DNA of 64,000 nucleotides from an uncultured Clostridia bacterium (GCA_947631995.1 CANRNT010000002.1:1-64000), one strand, 5' to 3'. Counted from the first letter of the stretch, positions 24,787 to 34,203 are shown. Notes: generated by a model not told the origin, from the letters alone. Made by a program: numbers and translations.

Positions 24787-25182
24787 ATGTTCAAAGTCGG
24801 CACGGATATAGTCGAGATAGACAGGATAAAGAAAAGCGCGCAGAGGCAAAGCTTTGTTGAGCGCGTTTATTCGCCGCAGGAGCGGGAGATGTTTGAAGAA
24901 AAAAGCTTTCCGTACCCCTCAATGGCAGGCAACTGGGCGGCGAAAGAAGCTTTTTCAAAGGCTTTGGGCACGGGCGTGCGCGATTTCAAGCTTGCCGAGG
25001 TCGAAGTGCTTCGCGACGAATTGGGCGCGCCGTATATAAAGCTTTCGGGAGACGCCGAAAAGATAGCAAAAAAAATGGGTCTTGGATTTGCGGTGTCTAT
25101 ATCTCACAGCGAAAACTATGCCACAGCGGTGGTATTAGCGTATACGCAGGAAAGCAGGAAAGGGAGCGTCAGCGATGACTGA
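24787..25182 (+). CDS. acpS: Holo-[acyl-carrier-protein] synthase
   Basis: Transfers 4'-phosphopantetheine from CoA to a Ser of acyl carrier protein, activating it for fatty-acid synthesis. The 131 aa show GTDIVEIDRI (Mg-binding Asp), WAAKEAFSKALGTG (catalytic Glu and Lys region) and VSISHSENYATAVV. Length is normal for the family. Its stop overlaps the nnrED start by 8 bases, an arrangement of acpS and nnr seen in many Firmicutes. Confidence 0.95.
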   Translation: MFKVGTDIVEIDRIKKSAQRQSFVERVYSPQEREMFEEKSFPYPSMAGNWAAKEAFSKALGTGVRDFKLAEVEVLRDELGAPYIKLSGDAEKIAKKMGLGFAVSISHSENYATAVVLAYTQESRKGSVSDD

Positions 25183-26653
25183 GCTTTATACCCCCGGGCA
25201 GATGTCGTTTGCGGAGAAAAACGGCGGCACGGCTCTCGATGTGCTTATGCAAAACGCGGGCGAAGCTCTTGCCGCAAAGGTGATGAGCGTCTGCAATAAA
25301 AAAATGCTTAAAAGGGCGCTTTTGCTGTGCGGCAAGGGCAATAACGGCGGCGACGGTTTTGTTGCGGCTGAGATACTTTCTCTCAGCGGCATTGATACGA
25401 CCGTCTTTCTTTGCTGTGGTATGCCGAAAACCGAGCTTGCGCAGGCGGCGTTTGAGAGCATGAAAAAATACGGCGTCAGCATTACGGAAAGCGTGCCCGA
25501 TGAGGATTTCGATATTGTTGTTGACTGCGTTTTCGGCACAGGGTTCAAGGGCAGTCTGCCCGAAGATATTGCACAGATTTTCAGCAGATACAACAGTATT
25601 GATGTATACCGCATAGCGTGCGATATACCCTCGGGCGTTAACGGCGCAACGGGCGAAGCGGACGAGAACACCTTTGCGGCGCACGAGACCGTCACTATGC
25701 ACAGGGCTAAAACGGCTGCGGCGCTGTACCCTGCCTGCAAATATTTCGGCGGGATAACGGTCGCAGATATAGGCATAAACAGCGATGTTTCAGGCGTATT
25801 TTTGATAGATAAAGATGATGTTAAAAATGCTCTTCCAAAAAGACCGCCTGACGGTCACAAGGGAACGTTTGGGAAAGTTGTGTGCATTTGCGGCAGCGAG
25901 AGGTACACGGGCGCGGCGGCTATGGCAGTAAAAGCGGCTATGAGGAGCGGCGCGGGGCTGGTTCAGCTGTGCAGCGTAAAAACGGTTATTGACAGGCTGG
26001 CAGGGAATATGTACGGCGCGATATTCAAAGCTCTGCCGCAAAACGACGAGGGGTATATATCTTCCTCGGCGACAGAAATTCTGGTGCAGGAAGTTAAAAC
26101 TGCCGACAGCGTGCTTTTCGGCTGCGGTCTCGGCTGCGGCGAAGATACGCAAAAGCTTTTGGCAGCGGTTCTTGAAAATGCGGTATGTCCTGTAATTATA
26201 GACGCGGACGGCATAAATTGTCTTTCGGCGAATATAGATATACTAAAGAGTACAAGGGCTGACGTGCTTTTGACCCCTCACCCGATGGAGCTGGCGAGGC
26301 TGTGCGGCTTGGAAAAGCCCCCTGCGGACAGATACAAAGCAGCTAAGGAGCTTTCGGAAAGGTACGGAGTTTCGGTGCTGGCAAAGGGCGCGCAGACGTT
26401 TTATGTAACGCGCGAGGGCGACTATATCACAGCGAAAGGCAACACCGCTCTCTCAAAGGGCGGAAGCGGCGATATGCTGGCAGGACTTACGGCAGGGCTG
26501 GCGGCGCAGGGCGCAAAGCTTTGCGGAGCGCTGGCTTCCTATATTTTGGGTGAAGCGGCTGAAAAGCTGTGTGAAAAAATGTCGCCGAGAGGTGTTATCG
26601 CCGAAGATATTTTGAACGCTCTGCCCGAGGTACTCTGCGATATTGAAAAATAA
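25175..26653 (+). CDS. nnrED: Bifunctional NAD(P)H-hydrate epimerase and dehydratase
   Basis: A 492-aa two-domain metabolite-repair enzyme. The N-terminal YjeF epimerase domain (about residues 1-205) has LLCGKGNNGGDGFVAAE. The C-terminal ADP-dependent dehydratase domain (about 215-490) has HKGTFGKVVCICGSERYTGA, VIIDADGINCL, LTPHPMELARL and KGGSGDMLAGLTAGL. Together they restore NADH/NADPH from the damaged hydrated forms, with ADP or ATP as phosphoryl donor. Translationally coupled to acpS. Confidence 0.94.
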   Translation: MTELYTPGQMSFAEKNGGTALDVLMQNAGEALAAKVMSVCNKKMLKRALLLCGKGNNGGDGFVAAEILSLSGIDTTVFLCCGMPKTELAQAAFESMKKYGVSITESVPDEDFDIVVDCVFGTGFKGSLPEDIAQIFSRYNSIDVYRIACDIPSGVNGATGEADENTFAAHETVTMHRAKTAAALYPACKYFGGITVADIGINSDVSGVFLIDKDDVKNALPKRPPDGHKGTFGKVVCICGSERYTGAAAMAVKAAMRSGAGLVQLCSVKTVIDRLAGNMYGAIFKALPQNDEGYISSSATEILVQEVKTADSVLFGCGLGCGEDTQKLLAAVLENAVCPVIIDADGINCLSANIDILKSTRADVLLTPHPMELARLCGLEKPPADRYKAAKELSERYGVSVLAKGAQTFYVTREGDYITAKGNTALSKGGSGDMLAGLTAGLAAQGAKLCGALASYILGEAAEKLCEKMSPRGVIAEDILNALPEVLCDIEK

Positions 26654-26666
26654 CGGGGTGCTTCGT

Positions 26667-27185
26667 TTGAACAAAAGAAAAATAATTGCTTTATTTTCAG
26701 CGGCGGCAATGCTGTGCGCAATGGCGGCAGGCTGCTCGGAAACAAAAATGTCCGATGAGGTGAAGATAGATATTCCAGAGAGCTTCACGGCGGAGATAAC
26801 GAAAAATAAACAAAGCTTCTGCGCGGATATTCAGCGTGACGGGAACGGTTCGTGGTCGGCAAGCTTTACCGCGCCCGAAACGGTCAGCGGATTGAAAATA
26901 TCTTTGACGGCGCAGGAGTATACGGTCGCTTCTCAGGGGTTGACGCAAAGCCTTTCGGTGGATAAAATGCCGCGCGGCTCGATAGTCGGAGCGATAGCGT
27001 CGTGCCTCGACCATGCGGCAAATTCGTCTGACGCAGAATACTCGGAGGACGACGGCGATATCCTCATAAGCGGTGAAGTGCCGTGCGGTGAGTATGTTCT
27101 GCGTACAGATAAAAAAGGCAGGCTTCTGTCACTTACCGTCAGCAGCGATATCTATGCGGAGTTTGACAGCGAAGATAAAAAATAA
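26667..27185 (+). CDS. Small lipoprotein, family unknown
   Basis: A 172-aa predicted lipoprotein, with a basic start (NKRK), hydrophobic segment and lipobox MAAGC near residue 22. The rest is mainly beta-strand-like with no recognised domain. I place initiation at TTG 26667, since GGGGTG precedes it by 6 bases, although a start at 26643 inside nnrED is possible. It is 13 bases after nnrED and so probably co-transcribed. Confidence 0.65.
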   Translation: MNKRKIIALFSAAAMLCAMAAGCSETKMSDEVKIDIPESFTAEITKNKQSFCADIQRDGNGSWSASFTAPETVSGLKISLTAQEYTVASQGLTQSLSVDKMPRGSIVGAIASCLDHAANSSDAEYSEDDGDILISGEVPCGEYVLRTDKKGRLLSLTVSSDIYAEFDSEDKK

Positions 27186-27556
27186 CAGGACGAGCAAATT
27201 TGAGCGTTTCGCAAATATGCGGAGCGCTTATGTCTGTTATAGAAGCTTTAAAATATATGTAAAATCCGGGAATTCATTTCTCGGATTTTACACCGCTGTC
27301 GGCGCAGCTAAAAAATACATTATAATGTATTTTTTAGCGTGAGGGTAACGGAGCCGACGCAGGAGGGGGTGCACTTCTTTTCCCTTAAGGGAAAAGAAGC
27401 AGGGGAACCAGTTCGGGGTGCCCCCGTGAAGTGGCGACTTTGTCGACACGCTTGAGCGTTTCGCAAATATGCGGAGCGCTTTTTATATTCGCCGATGTTG
27501 ACAGCGGCGGCATTTTTCGGTATAATTGATATATAGTAAGGAAGTGATGTGTTTTG
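27186..27556. repeat. Non-coding palindrome block with 30-bp direct repeats
   Basis: No gene is seen in this 371-base gap. A 30-base sequence beginning TTGAGCGTTTCGCAAATATG occurs at 27200-27229 and again at 27452-27481, each able to fold through GCG/CGC arms. Between them are a CCGGGAATTCATTTCTCGG-type hairpin (27266-27290), an exact 32-bp palindrome at 27307-27338 and an exact 26-bp palindrome at 27374-27399 (CTTCTTTTCCCTTAAGGGAA and its completion). The block ends at the promoter of the next gene. Confidence 0.8.
27498..27526 (+). promoter_or_regulatory. Consensus sigma-A promoter
   Basis: TTGACA (27498-27503), 17 bases, TATAAT (27521-27526); transcription begins shortly before the gene at 27557. 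Confidence 0.88.
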
Positions 27557-28441
27557 ATGTCCGAAATACAAAAAGAAAAGGAAACGACGCAAAGCGGCGA
27601 GGGTCTGCTTGCGGAAAAATATTATCAGGCGTGCCACCTTATGAGCGAGACCGCGTATGCGGGAAGCGACGGCACGGAAGCTATATCTCAGCTCGAAACG
27701 CTGACAGAGCTGTTCGGAGAGCTCGGCGATTATTCCGACAGCAAAGAAAGGCTTGAAAAATGCTCGCGGCGGCTTGAAAAGCTAAAGGAGAAAAAAGCTG
27801 CCGACGACGAAAAGAGAGCCGAAGAGGCCGCGCAGAAAAACGCAAGGTATGCCGAACTGCGCGAGGACGCAAAGCGTGCCGAAAAGATACTTAAAAAGCG
27901 CGACGCGTCAAAGCGGCTCGAGGATATATCAAAGGAACTGAGAGAAAAGTATTCCGATATAGAGGGCGCGGAGGATTATGCAAGAGAGTATGCCGAAAAA
28001 AGCGTCAGCCTTATGGAAGCATACAACAGGCGCAAGCGGTATGAGGTGATATGCTGTATCGCGGCTTGCTTTCTCGTTGTACTCACCGCTTTGATATATA
28101 TACTCATGTTCTCAAAGCAGGGCAGTAACTACCGACCGCTTATCCCTCTTACGGTGTGCGACTGCATAGCGTTCGCCTCTTTTATGATAGGTTATCATTG
28201 CGAGAGCGAGAGCGGAACGGCTGCCAGCGTCATAGGTGCGGCAGGACTTGCGGCGTGCTTTATAGCAACGGCGCTGCTTTGCATTTTCAAACGTCCGCCG
28301 CTTGGACTGCTCGGCTATATCGAACTGCTTTTTCTGCCGATAGTTATAGGATTTTTTGCAGGGGTGGTCTTGTATGTAACGTGGGGGATATTTGCCCGGC
28401 GTATAGAAAGACCCGCAAAAACACGTTGGGATAAGAAGTAA
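27557..28441 (+). CDS. Coiled-coil protein with four-helix membrane domain
   Basis: Not recognised as a family. The 294 aa divide into a soluble N-terminal half, very rich in Glu, Lys, Arg and Ala (long coiled coil about residues 55-150, with tetratricopeptide-like helical pairs near 20-65), and a C-terminal half with four membrane segments, ending in a basic tail. ATG 27557 is chosen, with AAGGAAG about 12 bases upstream. It starts an apparent five-gene run to 31402 (epimerase, dtd, response regulator, kinase) on the same strand. Confidence 0.6.
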   Translation: MSEIQKEKETTQSGEGLLAEKYYQACHLMSETAYAGSDGTEAISQLETLTELFGELGDYSDSKERLEKCSRRLEKLKEKKAADDEKRAEEAAQKNARYAELREDAKRAEKILKKRDASKRLEDISKELREKYSDIEGAEDYAREYAEKSVSLMEAYNRRKRYEVICCIAACFLVVLTALIYILMFSKQGSNYRPLIPLTVCDCIAFASFMIGYHCESESGTAASVIGAAGLAACFIATALLCIFKRPPLGLLGYIELLFLPIVIGFFAGVVLYVTWGIFARRIERPAKTRWDKK

Positions 28442-28465
28442 TATAATGAAAGGATATGACGTAAG

Positions 28466-29332
28466 ATGTTATACACCATAAAAAACGGAGAGCTGACGGC
28501 AAAGGTATCCTCATTCGGGGCAGAATTACATTCGCTCGTTTGCGGCGGTACGGAGTACATCTGGCAGGCAGGTAAAGCGTGGAACAGGCACGCTCCGCTG
28601 CTTTTCCCGTTCATATGCTCACCGAGTGGAAAGAAGTATAAAGCAGGTAGCAGGGAGTACGCGATGAAAGCCAACCACGGCTTTGCGAGGGATATGGAAT
28701 TTTCCCTTTGCGACAGCGGCGAAGACTTCTGCGAATTTTCCCTTTGCGAAAATGAAGAAACGCTTTCGCAGTACCCGTATCCTTTCAGACTGACGGTGAG
28801 ATACTTTTTTGAAAACGGCAGGCTCGTCACAAAATGCACGGTCAAGAATACAGGAAAGGAGAATATGTATTTTTACCTCGGCGGTCACCCTGCGTTCAAC
28901 TGCCCGTTGGAAGAGGGGCTTACCTTTGACGACTACTACGTTGAATACGAGCAAAACGAGATAATAGAGCAGACGGTGGGCGACTGTATGCGCACGATAA
29001 TCTGCGGCGAAAACAAACTGCCGCTGAGCAGAGAGCTTTTCGACCACGACGTTATTATGAAGAATATGCCGATGTCGGAGAGTATTTCACTAAAAAGCGA
29101 CAAGGGCGCAAAGAGCGTTACTTTGTATTACCCCGACTCCGACTGCATAGCGGTGTGGTCTGTAACGGGGGATAACGACGCGGCGTTTGTGTGCTTAGAG
29201 CCGTGGACTTCCGTTCCCGTATACTGCGACGACGCTTTTGAAAACATTGAAGAAAAGCCGCACGCGGTGATGTTGGAGAGCGGCATGGTGTTTGAGTACA
29301 GATATGATATAGAGGTAAAGCAGGGAAAGTAA
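28466..29332 (+). CDS. Aldose 1-epimerase family protein (LacX-like)
   Basis: A 288-aa mutarotase-fold protein. The N-terminal AKVSSFGAELHSLVCGG, then HAPLLFPFICSPSG, NHGFARDMEF (substrate-contact His and Arg) and GGHPAFNCPL are family landmarks of the galactose-mutarotase-like/LacX branch. It probably interconverts anomers of a free or phosphorylated sugar in the cytoplasm; the exact sugar is unknown. The stop codon abuts the dtd start codon directly. Confidence 0.85.
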   Translation: MLYTIKNGELTAKVSSFGAELHSLVCGGTEYIWQAGKAWNRHAPLLFPFICSPSGKKYKAGSREYAMKANHGFARDMEFSLCDSGEDFCEFSLCENEETLSQYPYPFRLTVRYFFENGRLVTKCTVKNTGKENMYFYLGGHPAFNCPLEEGLTFDDYYVEYEQNEIIEQTVGDCMRTIICGENKLPLSRELFDHDVIMKNMPMSESISLKSDKGAKSVTLYYPDSDCIAVWSVTGDNDAAFVCLEPWTSVPVYCDDAFENIEEKPHAVMLESGMVFEYRYDIEVKQGK

Positions 29333-29785
29333 ATGAAACTCGTTATACAAAGGGTGAGCAGGGCAAGCGTTACCGTTGACGGCTCTGTTACAGGCAGTAT
29401 AGGAAACGGATATTTAGTGCTTTTCGGGGCAGGCGAGGGCGACGACAAGAGCCGCTGTGAAAGGCTTGCAGACAAGCTTGCAAAGCTGAGGATATTTTCC
29501 GATGAAAACGGAAAGACCAATCTTTCAATAAACGACATTGGCGGCGACGTGCTTGCGGTATCGCAGTTTACACTGTATGCGGACTGCAAGAAAGGCAACA
29601 GACCGTCGTTTGTAAAAGCGGCTGCGCCCGACTTGGCCAATGAGCTGTATGAATACTTTTGCAGGTGTGTAGATGAGCGCATTGACGGCTGCGTGCAAAA
29701 GGGCGTTTTCGGCGCGGATATGAAAGTAGAGCTTGTGAACGACGGCCCTTTTACGATAGTGCTTGACAGCGCAGAGATAGGGTGA
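29333..29785 (+). CDS. dtd: D-aminoacyl-tRNA deacylase
   Basis: A 150-aa chirality-proofreading enzyme that cleaves D-amino acids from tRNA. The two signature motifs are visible: [18 protein letters not shown] (SQFTL with the nucleophilic region) and [11 protein letters not shown] (the GP cis-proline motif variant). The N-terminus [17 protein letters not shown] is standard. It starts at the base after the upstream stop. Confidence 0.95.
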   Translation: MKLVIQRVSRASVTVDGSVTGSIGNGYLVLFGAGEGDDKSRCERLADKLAKLRIFSDENGKTNLSINDIGGDVLAVSQFTLYADCKKGNRPSFVKAAAPDLANELYEYFCRCVDERIDGCVQKGVFGADMKVELVNDGPFTIVLDSAEIG

Positions 29786-29786
29786 T

Positions 29787-30470
29787 GTGATGATATATCT
29801 TGTTGAGGACGACAACAGCATAAGAGAGCTTGTGGTGTACACGCTGAACAATTCGGGTATGAAAACAGTCGGGTTTGCAAAGCCCTCGGACTTCTGGGCG
29901 GCTATGGAAAACGAGCTGCCGACCATGATACTTCTGGACATTATGCTGCCCGAGGAGGACGGTCTGAGCATACTCAAAAAGCTGCGGCAGTCAAAGGCGA
30001 CAAAGAAAACGCCGATAATGATGCTTACCGCAAAGGGCAGCGAGTATGACAAGGTCGTAGGACTTGACCTCGGCGCGGACGACTATGTGCCCAAGCCTTT
30101 CGGAATGATGGAGCTTATCGCGCGGATAAAAGCGCTTTTGCGCCGTACCGACGACGGTGAGGACGAGTTCAGGGAGTACAGGATAGGCGAGCTTTATGTG
30201 TGTCCGTCAAAGCACATTGTAAAGGTCGGCGAGAAAAACATTACGCTGACGCTGAAAGAGTTTGAAATGCTCTGCCTGCTTTTGGAGAGCAGGGATATAG
30301 TGCTCACGCGCGACCAGATACTCAACAAGGTGTGGGGCTATGCGTTTGACGGTGAGAACAGAACGGTAGATGTTCATGTGAGAACACTAAGAAACAAACT
30401 GAAGCCGTGCGACGTTATAGAAACGGTAAGGGGCATAGGCTACAAGATAAGCGGAGACACAGACAAATGA
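29787..30470 (+). CDS. OmpR/PhoB-family response regulator
   Basis: A 227-aa DNA-binding regulator. Receiver domain with acidic pocket (LVEDDNS), phosphoacceptor Asp in MILLDIMLPEEDG, Thr in MLTAKG and Lys in PKPFG. C-terminal winged helix with LTLKEFEMLCLLLE and DVHVRTLRNKL. The best resemblance is to PhoB/PhoP types. It overlaps the sensor kinase gene by four bases (ATGA), so the two are a pair. Targets are unknown; no phosphate genes adjoin. Confidence 0.9.
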   Translation: MMIYLVEDDNSIRELVVYTLNNSGMKTVGFAKPSDFWAAMENELPTMILLDIMLPEEDGLSILKKLRQSKATKKTPIMMLTAKGSEYDKVVGLDLGADDYVPKPFGMMELIARIKALLRRTDDGEDEFREYRIGELYVCPSKHIVKVGEKNITLTLKEFEMLCLLLESRDIVLTRDQILNKVWGYAFDGENRTVDVHVRTLRNKLKPCDVIETVRGIGYKISGDTDK

Positions 30471-31402
30471 GAGAGAGAATTTTTTTCAGCATATTTTTGA
30501 CGGCGGCATTTGCGGCGGCTGTTATAGCTTTGGCGGCGCACTTCGAAATGCCGATATGGGCAGTTGCAGGTATAGGGATAGTATTCACGGCGGCTTCAGC
30601 GTTTGTGCTTGCTACCGTGATAAGCAGGAAAATGCTTGCGGAGACCGAGAATATGCGCAAGGTGCTTACAGAGCAGCAAAACGAGCTTAAAAAAGAGCAC
30701 GAGGCGCAGGACAAGATGAGGCGTGAGTTTACGGCGAATGTTTCCCACGAGCTGAAAACGCCGCTGACGTCTATTTCGGGTTTTGCGGAGATAATACAGA
30801 ACGGTCTTGTAAAGCAGGAGGATATAAGCCGCTTTGCAGGGAACATTTACGATGAAACACAAAGGCTAATTACGCTGGTGGGGGATATAATGAAGCTCTC
30901 GCAGCTTGACGAGGACGCCGTGCCTGCGCAGAAAGAGCAGATAGACCTCTATGAATCCTGCTCGGCTGTTATATCGCAGCTTAAAAGCACCGCCGACAAA
31001 CGCGGCGTAAGGTTCACGCTGGAGGGAGAGCACGTCAGCATAATAGGCGTTGAGCAGATAATAGACGAGATAATCTACAACCTGTGCGACAACGCCATAA
31101 AGTACAACAAGGAAAACGGCTGGATAACCGTAAGGGTGTACAGCGGCGAGAGCGGAAATGTGCTTTCTGTTTCCGATACGGGGATAGGCATACCGCCCGA
31201 GGATACCGAGCATATCTTCCAGAGATTTTACCGCGTGAACAAGAGCCATTCAAAGGAGATAGGCGGCACAGGGCTGGGTCTTTCCATAGTAAAGCACGGA
31301 GCCGCTTACCATAACGCCGACATAAAGGTGGAAAGCACCCTCGGCGTCGGTACGAGGATATCGGTCATCTTTCCGCAGGCGCAGGAAAGCGCAGGTTCAT
31401 AA
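30467..31402 (+). CDS. Membrane sensor histidine kinase lacking an external domain
   Basis: A 311-aa kinase. Two membrane segments (about residues 4-22 and 28-49) are joined by only a few residues, so there is practically no extracellular sensor and no clear HAMP or PAS. Then come the H box TANVSHELKTPLTSISGF, the N box NLCDNAIKYN, G1 DTGIGIPPED, F box IFQRFYRV and G2 GGTGLGLSIVKH. The domain core resembles PhoR/WalK. The minimal input region suggests that it senses within the membrane or through a partner. Partner of the upstream regulator. Confidence 0.9.
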   Translation: MRERIFFSIFLTAAFAAAVIALAAHFEMPIWAVAGIGIVFTAASAFVLATVISRKMLAETENMRKVLTEQQNELKKEHEAQDKMRREFTANVSHELKTPLTSISGFAEIIQNGLVKQEDISRFAGNIYDETQRLITLVGDIMKLSQLDEDAVPAQKEQIDLYESCSAVISQLKSTADKRGVRFTLEGEHVSIIGVEQIIDEIIYNLCDNAIKYNKENGWITVRVYSGESGNVLSVSDTGIGIPPEDTEHIFQRFYRVNKSHSKEIGGTGLGLSIVKHGAAYHNADIKVESTLGVGTRISVIFPQAQESAGS

Positions 31403-31439
31403 ATTTGCATTTGGCGCTCTCGATGTGCTTTTATTGCTA

Positions 31440-31468
31440 TTGCAAAACCGCGCGGATTATGTTACAAT
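31440..31468 (+). promoter_or_regulatory. Promoter for cellobiose phosphorylase
   Basis: TTGCAA (31440-31445), 17 bases, TACAAT (31463-31468), with a leader of about 70 bases. I see no clear operator. Confidence 0.65.
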
Positions 31469-31544
31469 TATTATATGTGGAAATATTAGCTGTTGCAGTG
31501 CGTGCGGCAGCCGAAAAAATATAAAAAGGTATAGGTGAAAAAAT

Positions 31545-33956
31545 ATGAAGTACGGCTATTTTGACCTTGAAAACAAGGAATACGTCATCACAAGACCCGA
31601 TACCCCTGCGCCTTGGGCAAACTACCTCGGCTCTCCCGCATACGGAGCGATAATCTCCAACAACGCAGGCGGTTACAGCTTTGTCCAGAGCGGCGCTAAC
31701 GGAAGAATCGCGCGTTACCGCTTCAACTCTAACATGGCTCTTCCCGGCAGATATGTGTACATCAGAGACAACGAAAACGGCGACTACTGGTCGGCGTCGT
31801 GGCAGCCCGTTGGCAAGCCGCTTGACACATACAAGTCAAAGTGCCGCCACGGTACTGCATACACCGTAATAAGCGCGGAGTATGACAACATAGTTTCGGA
31901 GGTCACATACTATGTACCGCTGAACAAGACTTACGAGGTATGGCGCGCGAAGATAAAGAACATCTCGGGCAGAGAGAGAAAGCTTTCGACATACGGCTTT
32001 GTTGAGTTTACGAACGACAACAACTACGAGCAGGATCAGGTAAACCTGCAATACACCCTCTTTATAACGAGGACTTCTTTCGAGGGCAACAAGATAGTAC
32101 AGCATATAAACGAAAACAGCGGCAAGGACGCCGCGGGCTCTAACCACAAGGAAAGATTTTTCGGCATGGTGGGCGCGGACGTTACCGCATACAACGGCAA
32201 CCTTGACAGCTTTATAGGTCCTTACAGAACGTACAGCGACCCTATCGCGGTTGAGAGCGGCAAGTGTGACAATGTTCTCAACTACAACTCAAATGCCTGC
32301 GGCGCTCTGCAAAGCGATATTACCCTTGCAGACGGCGAGAGCATAGAGCTTGTTTATGTTCTCGGTCAGAGAAACAACGCCGAGGCGGAAGAGATACTGG
32401 GCACCTACAAGCAGGCAGGCACGGCTGACAAAGAGATAGAAGAGCTTAAAAACTACTGGCACAGCAAGCTTGAAAACTTCGTTGTAAAAACGCCCAGCGA
32501 AGAGTTCAACAATATGATAAACGTATGGAACGCATACCAATGCTTCATAACGTTTATATGGTCAAGAGCGGCTTCGTTCATTTACTGCGGTCTGCGCAAC
32601 GGCTACGGCTACCGCGATACCGTTCAGGATATTCAGGGTATTATACACATCGACCCCGAGCTTGCCGCGGACAAGATAAGGTTTATGATATCGGCTCAGG
32701 TAGATAACGGCGGCGGACTGCCTCTCGTTAAGTTTGACCATAATGCGGGTCACGAAAACTGCCCCGATGAGAACGACGAGAACTCTGTATACGCAAAAGA
32801 AACCGGTCACCCCTGCTACCGTGCAGACGACGCTCTGTGGCTGTTCCCGACGGTATACAAGTATATAGGCGAGAGCGGCAACAAGGCTTTCTTAGATGAG
32901 GTCATCGTGTATGCCAACGGCGGCGAGGATACCGTTTACGAGCACCTTAAAAAGGCAATAGAATTTTCAATGAACAGGCTCGGCGCGCACTCTATGCCTG
33001 CCGGTCTGCACGCTGACTGGAACGACTGCCTGCGCCTTGGCAAGAAGGGCGAGTCAACGTTCGTTGCGTTCCAGCTGTACTACGCGATGACTATAATCAA
33101 GGCATACGCGCAGGAAAAGAACGACACCGATTATGTTGCATACATTGAAAAGGTACAGCCGCAGTTGGGAGAGAGTCTTGCGGCTTGCTGGGACGAGGAC
33201 AGGTTCATAAGAGGCATAAGAGAGGACGGCACGATCGTCGGCGCGAAGAAAGACCCCGAGGCGAGTATGTGGCTCAACCCGCAGAGCTGGTCGGTGATTT
33301 CGGGCTTTGCTACGAAAGAGCAGGCTGAAAAGGCTATGAACAGCGTCCACGAGATACTCAATACTCCGTATGGCGTAAAGGTCATGGAACCGCCGTATGT
33401 TGACCACTATTTTGACGGCGCGCTTATGCACATATTCAACCCCGACACCAAGGAGAACGGCGGTATATTCTCGCAGACACAGGGCTGGGCGATACTGGCT
33501 GAGTCTCTGCTCGGTCACGGCGACAGGGCGTTTGAATACTTTATGGAAAGCTCGCCTGCGGCTATGAACGACAAGGCTGAAATAAGAGTTTTAGAGCCGT
33601 ATGTTCACGGTCAGTTTACAGAGTCTACACGCTCGCCTTTTGCAGGACGTTCACACGTTCATTGGCTTACGGGTACGGGCTCTACCGTAATGGTAGGCTG
33701 TGTTGAGGGTATTTGCGGTATGCGCCCGAACGCTGACGGTCTTGTTATAAGCCCGTCTATCCCCTCAAAGTGGGACGGTTTCACCATTGACAAGAAGTTC
33801 AGAGGCAAGAACGTTCACATAGAGATAGCCAACCCCGACCACGTTGAGAGCGGAGTTAAGACAATGCTGGTAAACGGCGAAAAGGTAGAGGGCAACTTCC
33901 TTTCGGCTGACAAGCTGACGGACAACACCGAGGTAAAGATAACCCTCGGCAGATAA
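31545..33956 (+). CDS. cbp: Cellobiose phosphorylase, GH94
   Basis: An 803-aa cytoplasmic enzyme that splits cellobiose with phosphate to glucose 1-phosphate and glucose, saving one ATP per disaccharide. The N-terminus MKYGYFDLENKEYVITRPDT and the SYGFVQSG-like region match cellobiose phosphorylases rather than chitobiose or cellodextrin members. The barrel carries CGLRNGYGYRDTVQD and HADWNDC (D491-W-N-D494), which holds the general acid in this family. Length is typical. It is monocistronic or followed by a tiny membrane gene 12 bases downstream. It points to a cellulose or plant-fibre diet. Confidence 0.93.
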   Translation: MKYGYFDLENKEYVITRPDTPAPWANYLGSPAYGAIISNNAGGYSFVQSGANGRIARYRFNSNMALPGRYVYIRDNENGDYWSASWQPVGKPLDTYKSKCRHGTAYTVISAEYDNIVSEVTYYVPLNKTYEVWRAKIKNISGRERKLSTYGFVEFTNDNNYEQDQVNLQYTLFITRTSFEGNKIVQHINENSGKDAAGSNHKERFFGMVGADVTAYNGNLDSFIGPYRTYSDPIAVESGKCDNVLNYNSNACGALQSDITLADGESIELVYVLGQRNNAEAEEILGTYKQAGTADKEIEELKNYWHSKLENFVVKTPSEEFNNMINVWNAYQCFITFIWSRAASFIYCGLRNGYGYRDTVQDIQGIIHIDPELAADKIRFMISAQVDNGGGLPLVKFDHNAGHENCPDENDENSVYAKETGHPCYRADDALWLFPTVYKYIGESGNKAFLDEVIVYANGGEDTVYEHLKKAIEFSMNRLGAHSMPAGLHADWNDCLRLGKKGESTFVAFQLYYAMTIIKAYAQEKNDTDYVAYIEKVQPQLGESLAACWDEDRFIRGIREDGTIVGAKKDPEASMWLNPQSWSVISGFATKEQAEKAMNSVHEILNTPYGVKVMEPPYVDHYFDGALMHIFNPDTKENGGIFSQTQGWAILAESLLGHGDRAFEYFMESSPAAMNDKAEIRVLEPYVHGQFTESTRSPFAGRSHVHWLTGTGSTVMVGCVEGICGMRPNADGLVISPSIPSKWDGFTIDKKFRGKNVHIEIANPDHVESGVKTMLVNGEKVEGNFLSADKLTDNTEVKITLGR

Positions 33957-33968
33957 CGGAGGCGTGCA

Positions 33969-34163
33969 ATGAACAAGGTCTTAAAGATAGTTATAAGATT
34001 TGTGGTTTTTGTAGGTCTGTTCGCGCTGATAACATTCGTGCTTGACAAGACAGGACTGGTAGACGGTCTGTTTGAAGTCGGCAGGGTGATAGCGGTCGCG
34101 ATAGGCTGGATACTCGGCGAAACGATAATTTATCTGCTCCACCGCAACGACAAAAAAGAATAA
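33969..34163 (+). CDS. 64-aa membrane protein
   Basis: A short protein with two hydrophobic segments (residues 4-26 and 38-57) and a charged end (RNDKKE). It begins 12 bases after cbp behind GGAGG and ends at a strong terminator, so it is likely translated from the cbp transcript. The family is not recognised. Confidence 0.6.
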   Translation: MNKVLKIVIRFVVFVGLFALITFVLDKTGLVDGLFEVGRVIAVAIGWILGETIIYLLHRNDKKE

Positions 34164-34169
34164 TATACC

Positions 34170-34203
34170 AAGGAGAACGCTTGACGTTCTCCTTTGCTTT
34201 TTT
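34170..34203 (+). terminator. Intrinsic terminator after cbp unit
   Basis: AAGGAGAACG and CGTTCTCCTT pair perfectly across CTTGA, followed by TGCTTTTTT. Confidence 0.9.

Noticed and set aside
27400..27430. A GTTCG-containing stretch resembling a tRNA T-arm
   Set aside because: No acceptor stem, anticodon arm or CCA-proximal pairing can be built around it; no tRNA found anywhere in the window.
27200..27481. A possible two-repeat CRISPR array
   Set aside because: Only two 30-base repeats, more than 200 bases apart, with palindromes between them and no cas genes.
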